Assembly (NCBI RefSeq): GCF_013377785.1
Contig: NZ_JABXWT010000016.1
Span: 1-64,000 of the forward strand
Length of the DNA stretch: 64,000 nt
Origin: Ruegeria haliotis
GTDB lineage: Bacteria; Pseudomonadota; Alphaproteobacteria; Rhodobacterales; Rhodobacteraceae
Reading direction: 5' to 3'
Under the pieces are notes generated by a model. The model worked only from the letters and a program-made list of their open reading frames with translations, searched no databases and was not told the origin of the DNA. The position numbers and the translations under genes are program-made. Position 1 is the stretch's first letter. Every line of letters begins with the position of its first letter. Positions 24,335 through 33,417 of this stretch are shown one piece after another.

Positions 24335-24440
24335 CCGCAGCGAAAGTCCGGATCGTCCCGCTCAGCCGACCTTGATGCAGACTGAACCGACCCTATGACC
24401 TACTGAAACCGTCAGATGACCAGTCTGAGCCCAGTTTGCC
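24335..24440. repeat. Long intergenic repeat, copy B (paired with 12102-12217)
   Basis: Begins CCGCAGCGAAAGTCC and shares with copy A the order CCGACCTTGATGC, CTGAACCGAC and a 27-bp identical core (24395-24421), then GAGCCCAG. Similarity fades by about 24490. It lies between the AI-2E permease and an orphan secreted-protein gene and contains no gene. Confidence 0.75.
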
Positions 24441-24575
24441 GACGCGACTCGGCGATTGAATGTCTGGTTTAGGCGCTTTCTCGGTGCTTGCATCTAGATG
24501 AAAAATCAGAACTGTGTATCTAACTTCAATCGAACTAGGTTCTGTATCCGTTAAAGATATTTCTTGGAGCGAGTA

Positions 24576-25151
24576 ATGGCGATCATAAGGATTGAACTAT
24601 TTGTCTGCAGCATTGCTTTGGTTTTTGTGTTCGCAACAGAAGCGTTGTCAGACAACCTGCCAAAGCCTGTTTCCTGTGAGAAGGGGCATGTCCATCCGGA
24701 TGATCGGTCTGGTCAAGTTTCATATTCACTGGCGCAAATTGATCAGTTCCATCTAGTTAGAAAGAGATGCGAGGTTCAAAATCTGTGTAGTTTTGAATTG
24801 TATTACACGCCTACCCGTGGCGAACTGCAAGCTGTAGCAAGCAATGTGCTAATTCGTGACGTTTGCGCCGATATCGTCGAAACTGTTGAAGAAATATCCG
24901 CTTCGGACGGTATCAATATCCCGTTTTCTGGTCCCTCTAGTTGGGCTAAAGCGTTGGTTGTTTCATACGAGATCACTGCGGAAACCGACACAATTGGCAT
25001 GATAAGAACAGTCATTATTAACAAACAAATACTATTTGATGACTTTGGAAATTTGCCAGTGGAAAGCGCGTCCGGCCCTGGTTGGAACGGCCATACGATA
25101 CTGACCAGTGCAAGCCATATTTGGTTCAGTGATAAGGTCGAAGTGAGATAA
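24576..25151 (+). CDS. Hypothetical secreted protein
   Basis: A 191-residue protein with a signal peptide (basic start MAIIRIE, hydrophobic core, ATEALSDN cleavage-like region) and no recognised domain. Four or so cysteines in the mature half (VSCEKG, KRCEVQNLC, RDVCADIV) could form disulfides. The start at 24576 follows TTGGAGCGAG. Composition is more AT-rich than the surrounding core genes, suggesting horizontal acquisition. It stands alone between a long repeat and a gene-free stretch before the tRNA. Confidence 0.6.
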   Translation: MAIIRIELFVCSIALVFVFATEALSDNLPKPVSCEKGHVHPDDRSGQVSYSLAQIDQFHLVRKRCEVQNLCSFELYYTPTRGELQAVASNVLIRDVCADIVETVEEISASDGINIPFSGPSSWAKALVVSYEITAETDTIGMIRTVIINKQILFDDFGNLPVESASGPGWNGHTILTSASHIWFSDKVEVR

Positions 25152-25902
25152 ACTTGAAGTCTTGGCCCTTACTGAGACAACCTTGGCTCAACTGCGAATT
25201 GATCTCATAGCCAACCCTGATCAACATTAAGATTGACGATCAGCAGTCATTGGTGAAGGCAGAGCGTATGGTCACTTTGTCCGCATAGCTACTGTCCAAG
25301 GCTCCAAAACAATGCATCTTAGATTAAAAGTCCGCTTCCTGTGCATTGCCGCCGTCGCTGAGGCCTAGTGCCGCAACCGCAGCGAATGGCGGCTAGGTGG
25401 CCACTATTACTTTTTGAAGTTTGACAGAAGGGTTCAATCGCAATAGCGGCAAGCCCTCTTTCCCATCACCTTCCTTTGGTGGGCCAGCGGATTTGGACAA
25501 GCCAAACGCCACTGGCCGTCAGGGTGAGGGCGCGGCCCTCCCCCTCGGGCAACCCTTTTAGACAGGGCCGTGTCCTCGGCTTTGCCTGCGGGCCGCACCA
25601 CCCCTGTCGAATAGCGTTGCCTCGCCCCCTCCCGCGTTCGCCACGTGGCAGATTAGCAGGAACAGGCAGCTTCGCTGTCTGACCTACAAATCAGCTCTGA
25701 TTTTCCGAAAGGGAAGTCAGAACAAACCAAACTGCCTGCGGGAGCAAAAAAATTGGGGCGGCGCGTTAGTTGATGACGCAAAGGTCAAATTCAAATGATG
25801 TTCAACGTTGGGGGCGCCTTCTGATGTCGAACGTTCACTGCATTTCTGGTCCAACTGTGACGGTTGGGTCAGGTTCGTGTGACGTTCAACAAATTGAATT
25901 AG
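25152..25902. other. Gene-free stretch before the tRNA-Arg 3' end
   Basis: About 750 bp without a convincing gene. A fragment resembling the dispersed-repeat seed (CGCAGCGAATGGC, 25379-25391) is present. From about 25490 to 25690 the DNA turns strongly GC-rich with one open frame of 68 codons rich in Arg/Pro, which looks like chance. The segment abuts the CCA end of the tRNA, a usual place for integrated-element debris. Confidence 0.45.
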
Positions 25903-25979
25903 TGGCGGACCGAGGAGGATTCGAACCCCCGACCCCTTGATTCGTAGTCAAGTACTCTATCCAGCTGAGCTATCGGTCC
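25903..25979 (-). tRNA. tRNA-Arg (anticodon ACG)
   Basis: On the minus strand the 77-nt sequence folds as a complete tRNA: acceptor GGACCGA pairing with TCGGTCC, D-arm TAGCTCAGCTGGATAGAG, anticodon stem CTTGA/TCAAG with loop CTACGAA (anticodon ACG), T-arm with GTTCGAATC, discriminator G and encoded CCA. Confidence 0.95.
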
Positions 25980-26044
25980 GCGTTGGTGAGGCGGTGTTTA
26001 GACCCGGTGCGAGGGACGCGCAAGTCGATTCTTCAAAAATTTTC

Positions 26045-27427
26045 TCAAAAAGTCACGTCCCCACGTGGAAGCCTTATTTCAAAGGTCGTTCCCTCGGGTC
26101 CGGTCTCTTTCAAAACCAGGTCACCACCGTGGCCCCGCACCAATTCCTGGGAAATCGCGAGCCCCAGACCCGATCCACCCTTACGTACACCACCTTGGAA
26201 CGGCGTAAACAGATTCTCGCGCGCCTTGGGTGGTAGGCCGGGGCCAGTATCGCGGATTTCGAGACACCAATTGTTTTCATATTCGCAACCGGCGATGGTA
26301 ATCTGGCCCGGCTTGCCAGAGGCAACCAAGGCCTGTCTTGCGTTGCGCACAAGGTTCATGATGACCCGGAACAGCTGCTCGGGATCGGCGCGGGCCACCA
26401 GATCGTCCGGCACTTCGTTCACGATTTCAACGCACGCATCTGCGACCGCAAGCTGTTCGCTGGCCGCAACGTCTGCTACCACGTCTTGCAAGCGCACCAT
26501 GGTTAACGTCGGTGCTGGTTCTTCGGCACGGCCAAAGGCCAGTGTACTTTCGCAAAGCGAGACAGCCCGCGTAATCGAATTGACCAGTTTTGGCGCCATC
26601 CGCCGTACAAGCGGATCGTCACTGGCATCGATCCGATCCGTAAACAGCTGAGCGGATGTCAGAATGTTGCGCAGATCGTGGCTGACCTTGGCCACCGCCC
26701 CGCCCAACTGAGCCAACCGCTCGCGTTGTTTGAGTGCTTGGGTCAGATCCGTTTGCAACATCTTCAGAGCCTCTTCAGCCTCACGCAGTTCGGTCACCTT
26801 GGAATTTGGCGAGATGATGCCACGCGCATCTTCCGGCGCACTGGCATAGCGCTGCATATACCCGACAACACTCTTGATAGGGCGTACCAGAACCACACGC
26901 ACTGCCAGAAACAAGAAGAAAGCAGTGATGATGGAAATCACAAAAGACAGACCCAGAATGCGCAATCCATAGTCCGTCATCGCCATGCGTAATGGTGCAC
27001 TGTCGATCGTGACCTCAATCAGCAGCCCTGCCCCTTTGACCGGTTCGCCCATCACGCGGATGACTTCGTTTTCGACGGTAAAAAACCGGATCATTGCGTC
27101 GCGGATCAAAACCCACGGACTGGCATCCCGAAGGTCATAGGTCTTAGCAATTTGCCCGGGGATTGGTGAAGACAGCATTAATTGGCGAACCTCGTCCCGG
27201 CGCAGAACGACGTTGTAGACGCCGGCGTTTGCCAGCAACTCGGCCTCGAGATCCTCGGCCAGCATATCATCGGCCAGCAACGCCAGAGACGCGATCTGGG
27301 CGCGCTCAAGCCGATTTAACAGGAAATCTTCGCGGAACCGCGCTATGGACGGGACAAAGATCAAAATCTCGGCCAACATCACGAAGACCGTCGTCAAAAT
27401 CAGGAAACGGCCCGACAGCGAGTTCAA
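26045..27427 (-). CDS. Sensor histidine kinase
   Basis: A 460-residue membrane kinase: transmembrane helices at about 7-27 and 158-182 flank a periplasmic sensor region, followed by a HAMP-like linker, an H-box with His250 (KVSHDLRN) and an ATP-binding domain with NLVRNARQAL, DTGPGLPP and GGSGLGLAI. All catalytic boxes are intact. No response regulator is adjacent, so its partner is elsewhere. It is followed at 5' by the disulfide reductase gene in the same direction with a 19-bp gap. Confidence 0.92.
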   Translation of the reverse strand: MNSLSGRFLILTTVFVMLAEILIFVPSIARFREDFLLNRLERAQIASLALLADDMLAEDLEAELLANAGVYNVVLRRDEVRQLMLSSPIPGQIAKTYDLRDASPWVLIRDAMIRFFTVENEVIRVMGEPVKGAGLLIEVTIDSAPLRMAMTDYGLRILGLSFVISIITAFFLFLAVRVVLVRPIKSVVGYMQRYASAPEDARGIISPNSKVTELREAEEALKMLQTDLTQALKQRERLAQLGGAVAKVSHDLRNILTSAQLFTDRIDASDDPLVRRMAPKLVNSITRAVSLCESTLAFGRAEEPAPTLTMVRLQDVVADVAASEQLAVADACVEIVNEVPDDLVARADPEQLFRVIMNLVRNARQALVASGKPGQITIAGCEYENNWCLEIRDTGPGLPPKARENLFTPFQGGVRKGGSGLGLAISQELVRGHGGDLVLKETGPEGTTFEIRLPRGDVTF

Positions 27428-27445
27428 ATTGCGCTCCTTTCCCGG

Positions 27446-28864
27446 TCAGGGGATCCAGCGTTGGACGAACCTGACCACTCGTTTAACCGTCTGATTCTCA
27501 AACAGCCTTGGCGAGAAATAGGCCCCCGCCACGCGTTTGTTAAGCTCTCCGATCGTCGGATAGGGCGATACCATCGCGGCGATCTGACCCATCTTTAGGT
27601 TATTGGCCAATGCCAGTGACCACAAGTTGATCAGTTCACCGGCCTGATGCCCCACGATTGTGGCCCCCACAGGTCGACCTTTTACGACCATGACCTTTAT
27701 GAACCCTTTTGTTTTTCTTTCGGATATGGCGCGGTCATTGTGATGATAGTCGAACCGGACGATTTCGACCTTGTCTCCGTGCTGTTCGCGCGCTTGCTCT
27801 TCGGTCACACCAACCTGCGCCAATTCGGGATCCGTATAAGTCGCCCATGGGATATGCGCGGTCTTAGCTTTCGACGGCAGACCAAACAGCGCAGACCGGA
27901 TGATGATGCCTGCGTGGTATCCAGCCACATGAGTGAACTGCATCCCGCCCGCAACATCACCGATCGCATAGACCCTACGATTCGTCGTGCGCAACGACTC
28001 GTCTGTCTTGATGCCCGTTCTGATGCGGTCAATTCCTGCGGCTTCAAGATTCAGGCGCTCGATATTGGCCTTGCGTCCTGCCGCCAGCAGCAGATGAGAC
28101 CCGGCATGGATATCGCCGTTCTCGGTGACGACTTCGATGACGTCATCTTTTCGTCGTATCTGGGCAACCATCGCCTGCTCATGAATGGCCACGCCCTCGG
28201 CGCGCAAACTTTCCAGCACCACGGCTGCCGCTCCCGGGTCGTCCTTGCCCAGCGCCTGCATTCCTTCGATCACGGTCACTTTGCTGCCCAGTCGCACGTG
28301 GGCTTGCGCCATTTCCACGCCAATAGGCCCGCCACCAATGATCAGCAGATGAGCTGGCTTGTCGCGCAGATCAAAAATGGTCTCGTTGGTGTAGAACGGA
28401 ACCTTGTTCAACCCCGGAATCGGCGGCACCAGCGGAGAAGACCCGGTGGCAATGACGACCCGCCGGGCGGTAATCACATGATCGCCTGCCTGTACCTGCG
28501 TCGGTGACAGAAAGGTCCCGTACTCGCGGATCACCTTCACTCCGAACCCTTCGAACCGGTCCTGGCTGTCCATCGGTTCGATTTGCGCGATGACGTTTTG
28601 GACATGATCTTTGGCGGCGGCATAGCTCACCTGTGGCGCCACATCCGCAACTCCAAAGACAGCCGAATGCGCCTGATTAAAAGCCGCCTTTCCGCTGGCG
28701 ATCAGAGCCTTTGACGGTACGCAGCCGAAATTCAGGCAATCGCCACCCATTTTATGGCCTTCCAGCAGAATCACATCCGCGCCCATCTGGCTCGCCCCGG
28801 CGGCAACAGACAAGCCGCCCGACCCGGCCCCGATCACCAGGATATCCGTTTTCAGTTCCTTCAT
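27446..28864 (-). CDS. Pyridine nucleotide-disulfide oxidoreductase (mercuric reductase/LpdA-like)
   Basis: A 472-residue flavoprotein. It shows FAD binding (ILVIGAGSGGLSVAAGA), the redox-active disulfide GGDCLNFGCVPSKAL near residue 43, NAD(P) binding (LLIIGGGPIGVEMAQ) and a dimerisation domain. The usual C-terminal His-x4-Glu catalytic pair is changed (SPYPTIGELN), as in several uncharacterised members. The N-terminal Cys pair of MerA and a heavy-metal domain are absent, so a mercury role is unlikely. It lies downstream of a VTT membrane protein gene, a pairing seen in many genomes. Confidence 0.85.
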   Translation of the reverse strand: MKELKTDILVIGAGSGGLSVAAGASQMGADVILLEGHKMGGDCLNFGCVPSKALIASGKAAFNQAHSAVFGVADVAPQVSYAAAKDHVQNVIAQIEPMDSQDRFEGFGVKVIREYGTFLSPTQVQAGDHVITARRVVIATGSSPLVPPIPGLNKVPFYTNETIFDLRDKPAHLLIIGGGPIGVEMAQAHVRLGSKVTVIEGMQALGKDDPGAAAVVLESLRAEGVAIHEQAMVAQIRRKDDVIEVVTENGDIHAGSHLLLAAGRKANIERLNLEAAGIDRIRTGIKTDESLRTTNRRVYAIGDVAGGMQFTHVAGYHAGIIIRSALFGLPSKAKTAHIPWATYTDPELAQVGVTEEQAREQHGDKVEIVRFDYHHNDRAISERKTKGFIKVMVVKGRPVGATIVGHQAGELINLWSLALANNLKMGQIAAMVSPYPTIGELNKRVAGAYFSPRLFENQTVKRVVRFVQRWIP

Positions 28865-28867
28865 GAA

Positions 28868-29626
28868 TCAGGCGTCCTTTTTGCCGCGCAGGGCTTTGAT
28901 CACGATTGGCAAGGCCGCCAGCACACACAGGCCGATGATCGGCCCGATCACGAACGGCTCCGATAGCAACGAGACATCCGGGGTCTCGCCACGATCAAAC
29001 ACGCCACCCAGCCCAACACCGATCCAGGTGTAGACAATGCCGCCGGGAATGATGCCCAGCGCAGTTGTGAGCAAAAAGTTCCGAAATTTTACACCCACCA
29101 AAGCGGGCACAAGGTTGGCGACAAAGAACGGCACGACAGGTACGAGGCGCAGCAGGAACAGCACTGAAATCTCGTTTTCACGCAGGCTGTCTTTGAGCTT
29201 TTTGATCGTTCCTTCGGATGATTCCAGCCGCGCGGTCAGCGACTTTCCCAAACCCCAGCGCGCTGCCAGAAAGATGGCCGACGCACCGATTGTGGCCGCG
29301 AATACGTTGAACACTGTCCCGGCAAACAGACCAAACAGGAATCCGCCGGTCATCGACGCAACAGCGGCACCCGGCAGCGAAAACGCGACGATAACGATGT
29401 AAATTGCCACAAAAGCAGCGACCATTGCCCAATAATTCGCATCCCGCCATGCCAACAAGGCCTCGCGATTGTCCCGCAAGGTCTCAAACGTCAGGTAGTC
29501 GCCAAGGGTAAAGAAACCGATCACTGCGACGGCAAGAATCACAAGCAATGGAATATGGCGCGCAAATCCGCTGCGCGGCACTTGGGTCGTTTCGCTCATC
29601 TGGCTGTCCGGCTTTGTCTGTTTCAT
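28868..29626 (-). CDS. VTT/TVP38-TMEM64 family membrane protein (DedA-like)
   Basis: About 252 residues with five to six helices and the family core FSLPGAAVASMTGGFLFG plus LRLVPVVPFFVANLVPALVGV and TALGIIPGGIVYTWIGVGLG. VTT proteins are linked to lipid scrambling or membrane homeostasis. The start is uncertain: ATGs at 29635, 29626 and 29599 are all possible. The frame remains open far upstream to 30355, but that part overlaps rpmH and rnpA on the other strand and is not coding. Confidence 0.85.
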   Translation of the reverse strand: MKQTKPDSQMSETTQVPRSGFARHIPLLVILAVAVIGFFTLGDYLTFETLRDNREALLAWRDANYWAMVAAFVAIYIVIVAFSLPGAAVASMTGGFLFGLFAGTVFNVFAATIGASAIFLAARWGLGKSLTARLESSEGTIKKLKDSLRENEISVLFLLRLVPVVPFFVANLVPALVGVKFRNFLLTTALGIIPGGIVYTWIGVGLGGVFDRGETPDVSLLSEPFVIGPIIGLCVLAALPIVIKALRGKKDA

Positions 29627-29797
29627 TCTGCTCATAACATGCGCCGCCTGCGGCCCAAGCAACAGAGGGTTCACGGGGCCTTGATCTTTGTGGCAGGGAA
29701 TGTGAGGGATTTCCGTGTCAAATCCCAGTTTTGAAACCTTTCGACCGTCCGGGTTACAGAATTGTTGCAAAAGCCGCGAAAACCCGGACCTTGGGGT

Positions 29798-29826
29798 TTG
29801 ACTTACCCCCCGCTTGGCAGTAGAGG
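29798..29826 (+). promoter_or_regulatory. Sigma-70-type promoter for rpmH-rnpA-yidD
   Basis: TTGACT (29798-29803), a 17-bp spacer and TAGAGG (29821-29826), 70 bp before the rpmH start. Confidence 0.5.
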
Positions 29827-29895
29827 ACGGGCTTCGAACACCACGGGCAGGCGAATCCGCGCTGCACCCGACCGATATAGAATGGAGACGGAGCG

Positions 29896-30030
29896 ATGAA
29901 ACGCACCTATCAGCCTTCGAACCTGGTTCGCAAACGCCGCCACGGTTTCCGCGCGCGCATGGCCACCAAGGCCGGCCGCAAGATCCTGAACTCGCGCCGC
30001 GCCCGCGGTCGCAAATCGCTGAGCGCGTAA
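29896..30030 (+). CDS. rpmH: 50S ribosomal protein L34
   Basis: A 44-residue, very basic protein reading MKRTYQPSNLVRKRRHGF and ending GRKSLSA, the classic L34 sequence, component of the large ribosomal subunit. Start at 29896 after GGAGACGGAG. It is followed by rnpA, the standard bacterial order. Confidence 0.97.
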   Translation: MKRTYQPSNLVRKRRHGFRARMATKAGRKILNSRRARGRKSLSA

Positions 30031-30077
30031 ACCGCTCACCGAACAGGTTATGAACATGACGCCGCCGGAGGCCCCTC

Positions 30078-30482
30078 GTGGATGGTAAGAACCAGCCCGG
30101 GGATATGCCCCCGGCGGCGTCCGTTTGCGCGCCTGAAACTCTGATCATTCTCAAGAACCGATCCGATTTCCTGAAAGCCGCCCGCGCGCGCAGACAGGGT
30201 ACATCTTCAATGATGGTACAAGCCCGCAAGCGCGCAGCTGACGAAGCAGACGGGATTCGCGTTGGCTTCACGTGTTCCAAAAAGGTCGGCAATGCCGTGG
30301 CCCGTAACCGCGCCAAACGCCGGTTGCGCGAGGCCGCGCGCGCTGTTTTGCCCACCCAAGGACGCGACGGCTGGGATTACGTGTTAATCGGGCGCGCAGA
30401 CGTTACCGCGAGCCGCCCCTTCGATGCGCTTTTGGATGATCTGCGGTATGCGCTGCGCAAACTGAACAGCTCGGGAAAATGA
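30078..30482 (+). CDS. rnpA: Ribonuclease P protein component
   Basis: The protein cofactor of RNase P, which matures tRNA 5' ends. KKVGNAVARNRAKRRLREA around residues 67-85 is the RNR signature. A GTG at 30078 opens the frame; an ATG at 30105 or a start nearer LIILKNRSDFL is possible since the family usually begins close to that motif. It overlaps yidD by ATGA. Confidence 0.93.
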   Translation: MDGKNQPGDMPPAASVCAPETLIILKNRSDFLKAARARRQGTSSMMVQARKRAADEADGIRVGFTCSKKVGNAVARNRAKRRLREAARAVLPTQGRDGWDYVLIGRADVTASRPFDALLDDLRYALRKLNSSGK

Positions 30483-30712
30483 CTTTTCTTTCCCACGTCG
30501 TCGCCCTGCCCGTACGGGCGTACCGGTTGATCTTCAGCCCTTGGGTCGGCTTCAATTGCCGCTATCAGCCTACATGCTCAGCCTATGCGCTGGAAGCCTT
30601 AGAAAAACACGGTGCGATCAAGGGCGCATGGCTTGCAGCGCGCCGGATCGGTCGGTGTCATCCTTGGGGCGGTGATGGATATGACCCTGTCCCGGAGCAC
30701 AAAGAAGACTGA
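30479..30712 (+). CDS. yidD: Membrane protein insertion efficiency factor YidD
   Basis: A 77-residue protein with the YidD pattern LIFSPWVGFNCRYQPTCSAY and GRCHPWGGDGYDPVP. It helps YidC-dependent insertion at the inner membrane. ATG overlaps the rnpA stop by four bases; yidC itself is encoded further on at 35086. Confidence 0.95.
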   Translation: MTFLSHVVALPVRAYRLIFSPWVGFNCRYQPTCSAYALEALEKHGAIKGAWLAARRIGRCHPWGGDGYDPVPEHKED

Positions 30713-30794
30713 CCGCCTGTCCACTGACCCGCCGTCAGACTTGACCCGGCGGGATCTCCTCTGAACACTTGGACCAACAGTGTCCGAGGTTCCC

Positions 30795-32414
30795 ATGACA
30801 TCCGAAGCGCGCCATTCCCTTCCGACCCATGAGGTTCAAAACCAGCCACCTTTGCGTGGAGAGTGCGATCTCTGGGCGTCAGATCCAGTGTTGCGCAACG
30901 CGGTCAGGACTGCCGAAGGGCGCACCGAGCCTTTGGCCGCGTACGGAGAAATACTCGGGCGCATGGAAACGCGTGAGATCGGGCGCGCGGCGAACCGCCA
31001 TCCGCCCGAAATCAGGCTGTTTGATCAAGGCGGCAGGCGCCTGGACGAAGCCTGCTTTCATCCCGCCTATCACCAGATGATGCAGATCAGCCAAACCGCC
31101 GGGTACGCTGCGCTGGCCTGGGACGGGCAACCGGGCGGACATGCGACCCACGCGGGGATGGTCTATCTGGCCAGCCAGGTCGAACCGGGACACTGCTGCC
31201 CGCTGACGATGACTTATGCGGCGATACCCGCACTTGCAGCAAACAATGAAATTGCCTCGGTCTGGCGCCCAAAACTCATGGCACACGCCTATGATCCAGC
31301 GACCAAGCCAATCGCTGACAAACATAGCGCGACGCTGGGCATGGCCATGACCGAAAAACAGGGCGGGTCCGATGTCCGTGCCAATACAACTATGGCCACA
31401 CGCGACGGCGATCACTGGCGCCTGCGCGGGCACAAGTGGTTTTGTTCAGCCCCGATGTCAGACGGGTTCCTGACGCTGGCGCAGGCGCCCGGCGGGTTGA
31501 CCTGTTTTCTTCTGCCCCGGTGGCTCGAGGGGGAACGCAACGCGATCCACCTGATGCGGCTTAAGGACAAGCTGGGCAACAGATCCAACGCCTCGGCTGA
31601 AGTCGAATTCCACGACGCGCTGGCCTATCAATTAGGGGATGAGGGCGCTGGCGTGCAGACCATCATTGAAATGGTGCACCACACGCGGCTCGATACAGCC
31701 ATGGCGCCTGCGGGCCTCATGCGCGCCGCCCTGAGTGAAGCACATCATTGGGTCAGCCACCGCAGCGCCTTTCAGCGGCGCCTGATCGACCAACCGCTTA
31801 TGCGTGCGGTTTTGTCAGATCTCGTACTGGATTGGGAAGGCGCAACGACGCTCGGCATGCGTGTAGCGCGGGCCTTTGACAGTGAGGCACCTAAAGAACG
31901 CGCCTTTGCCCGGATCGGCGTCGCATTGGCCAAGTTTCTGGCCAACAAACGCTGTCCCGTCGTTGTGGTTGAGGCAATGGAGGTGCTGGGCGGCATGGGA
32001 TACGTTGAAGACACCCCGCTGCCCCTGCTCTACCGCGAAGCGCCCCTGAACGGTATTTGGGAAGGGTCAGGCAACGTGATCTGTCTGGATATTGTGCGCA
32101 GCCTTGCACGCGATCCGTTGGCCGCTGAGGTTCTGCAGGCCGAGTTCGACGCTGCCCTTGGCGTGGACCGGACCTATGACGCTGCCCTGCGGGATCACCG
32201 CGCGCGATGGCCAGCCTCACCGCCCGAAGGGGAAGCGCGTTGGTTTGCAGAACGAACGGCAATGCTGCTGACGGCTTCGTTACTGATACGCCATACACCC
32301 GGCGAGGTCGCCGACGGCTACGTGGCCACGCGCATTCAGGGTGACAGCGGACGAATTCCGGGATCAGTCTCAGGGCTAGACACGGATACTCTGCTCGGCC
32401 GTTTGTCGGGCTAG
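30795..32414 (+). CDS. Acyl-CoA dehydrogenase family protein, AidB-like
   Basis: About 539 residues. LGMAMTEKQGGSDVRANTT and LRGHKWFCSAPMSDGFL fit the AidB subgroup of acyl-CoA dehydrogenases, and VEAMEVLGGMGYVEDTPLPLLYREAPLNGIWEGSGN the C-terminal flavin domain. AidB relates to the adaptive response to alkylation or to isovaleryl-CoA oxidation; which applies here is unclear. The ATG at 30795 is preferred to a GTG at 30780. Confidence 0.87.
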   Translation: MTSEARHSLPTHEVQNQPPLRGECDLWASDPVLRNAVRTAEGRTEPLAAYGEILGRMETREIGRAANRHPPEIRLFDQGGRRLDEACFHPAYHQMMQISQTAGYAALAWDGQPGGHATHAGMVYLASQVEPGHCCPLTMTYAAIPALAANNEIASVWRPKLMAHAYDPATKPIADKHSATLGMAMTEKQGGSDVRANTTMATRDGDHWRLRGHKWFCSAPMSDGFLTLAQAPGGLTCFLLPRWLEGERNAIHLMRLKDKLGNRSNASAEVEFHDALAYQLGDEGAGVQTIIEMVHHTRLDTAMAPAGLMRAALSEAHHWVSHRSAFQRRLIDQPLMRAVLSDLVLDWEGATTLGMRVARAFDSEAPKERAFARIGVALAKFLANKRCPVVVVEAMEVLGGMGYVEDTPLPLLYREAPLNGIWEGSGNVICLDIVRSLARDPLAAEVLQAEFDAALGVDRTYDAALRDHRARWPASPPEGEARWFAERTAMLLTASLLIRHTPGEVADGYVATRIQGDSGRIPGSVSGLDTDTLLGRLSG

Positions 32415-32459
32415 TCGCTGCACTTGCCCGGTTGCGCCAACTGCTGTAGGGGCTCGCCC

Positions 32460-33353
32460 ATGTTTGATAATACAGACGATATCCATCCGCTGTTTGCCGG
32501 CGCGCCCTCGACCACCGAGTTCAAGAAGCTGCGCAAACGCATCGTGCGCCAAACCCGTGAAGCTATCGACCATTACGGAATGGTCGACTCGGCCGCCCAT
32601 GACAAGGATGGCAAACCGCCCCGTTGGCTGGTCTGCCTGTCGGGTGGCAAGGACAGCTACACTCTGCTGGCTGTTCTTTACGAGTTGAGGTGGCGTGGCT
32701 TACTGCCTGTGGATCTGCTGGCTTGTAACTTGGACCAGGGACAGCCCGGATTCCCCGCCACAGTCCTGCCCGAGTTTCTGGAGCGGATGGGCGTGCCGCA
32801 TAGGATCGAATATCAGGACACATATTCCATCGTCATGGACAAGGTGCCACAGGGTCGGACCTTTTGCGCGCTGTGCTCGCGCCTGCGCCGCGGCAATCTG
32901 TATCGGATCGCGCGCGAAGAGGGGTGCTCTGCCGTCGTTCTGGGACATCACAGGGACGACATCCTCGAGACGTTCTTCATGAACCTCTTCCATGGCGGGC
33001 GACTGGCAACTATGCCTCCCAAACTGGTGAACGAAGAAGGTGACCTGTTTGTCTATCGCCCACTGGCCCATGTAGCCGAAGTCGATTGCGAAAAATTCGC
33101 CAATTCGATGCGGTATCCCATTATTCCCTGCGACCTGTGCGGCAGTCAGGACGGATTGCAACGCCAACAGGTCAAACAGATTCTCGACCAGTGGGAAAAG
33201 AACGCGCCGGGGCGGCGTCAGGTTATGTTTCGTGCGTTGACCAACGCGCGACCCTCGCATCTATTGGATCCAAAACTGTTTGATTTTGCTAATCTTTCGC
33301 TGAAACCCGAAGAAAAAGACGAAAATTCGGACGAAATTCCTCGGTTGCGTTAA
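32460..33353 (+). CDS. ttcA: tRNA 2-thiocytidine(32) biosynthesis protein TtcA
   Basis: A 297-residue ATP-dependent sulfurtransferase. The PP-loop CLSGGKDSYTLLAVL lies near residue 57, with the iron-sulfur cysteine pairs FCALCSRLRRG and PCDLCGSQDG further on. It thiolates C32 of certain tRNAs. The start at 32460 (MFDNTDD) is chosen over an upstream ATG at 32424. Confidence 0.95.
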   Translation: MFDNTDDIHPLFAGAPSTTEFKKLRKRIVRQTREAIDHYGMVDSAAHDKDGKPPRWLVCLSGGKDSYTLLAVLYELRWRGLLPVDLLACNLDQGQPGFPATVLPEFLERMGVPHRIEYQDTYSIVMDKVPQGRTFCALCSRLRRGNLYRIAREEGCSAVVLGHHRDDILETFFMNLFHGGRLATMPPKLVNEEGDLFVYRPLAHVAEVDCEKFANSMRYPIIPCDLCGSQDGLQRQQVKQILDQWEKNAPGRRQVMFRALTNARPSHLLDPKLFDFANLSLKPEEKDENSDEIPRLR

Positions 33354-33417
33354 CGACTGACTCAGATTGGTTTCCTACGGTTGGCACCGTGCGATCTATG
33401 CCCAAGGCTAAAAACCG

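Noticed and set aside
25476..25682. 68-codon frame rich in Arg and Pro in a GC-rich stretch
   Set aside because: Composition fits a chance frame in GC-rich DNA; no ribosome-binding site or motif.
29627..30355. N-terminal extension of the VTT protein frame
   Set aside because: It runs antisense through rpmH and part of rnpA and lacks membrane or family features.
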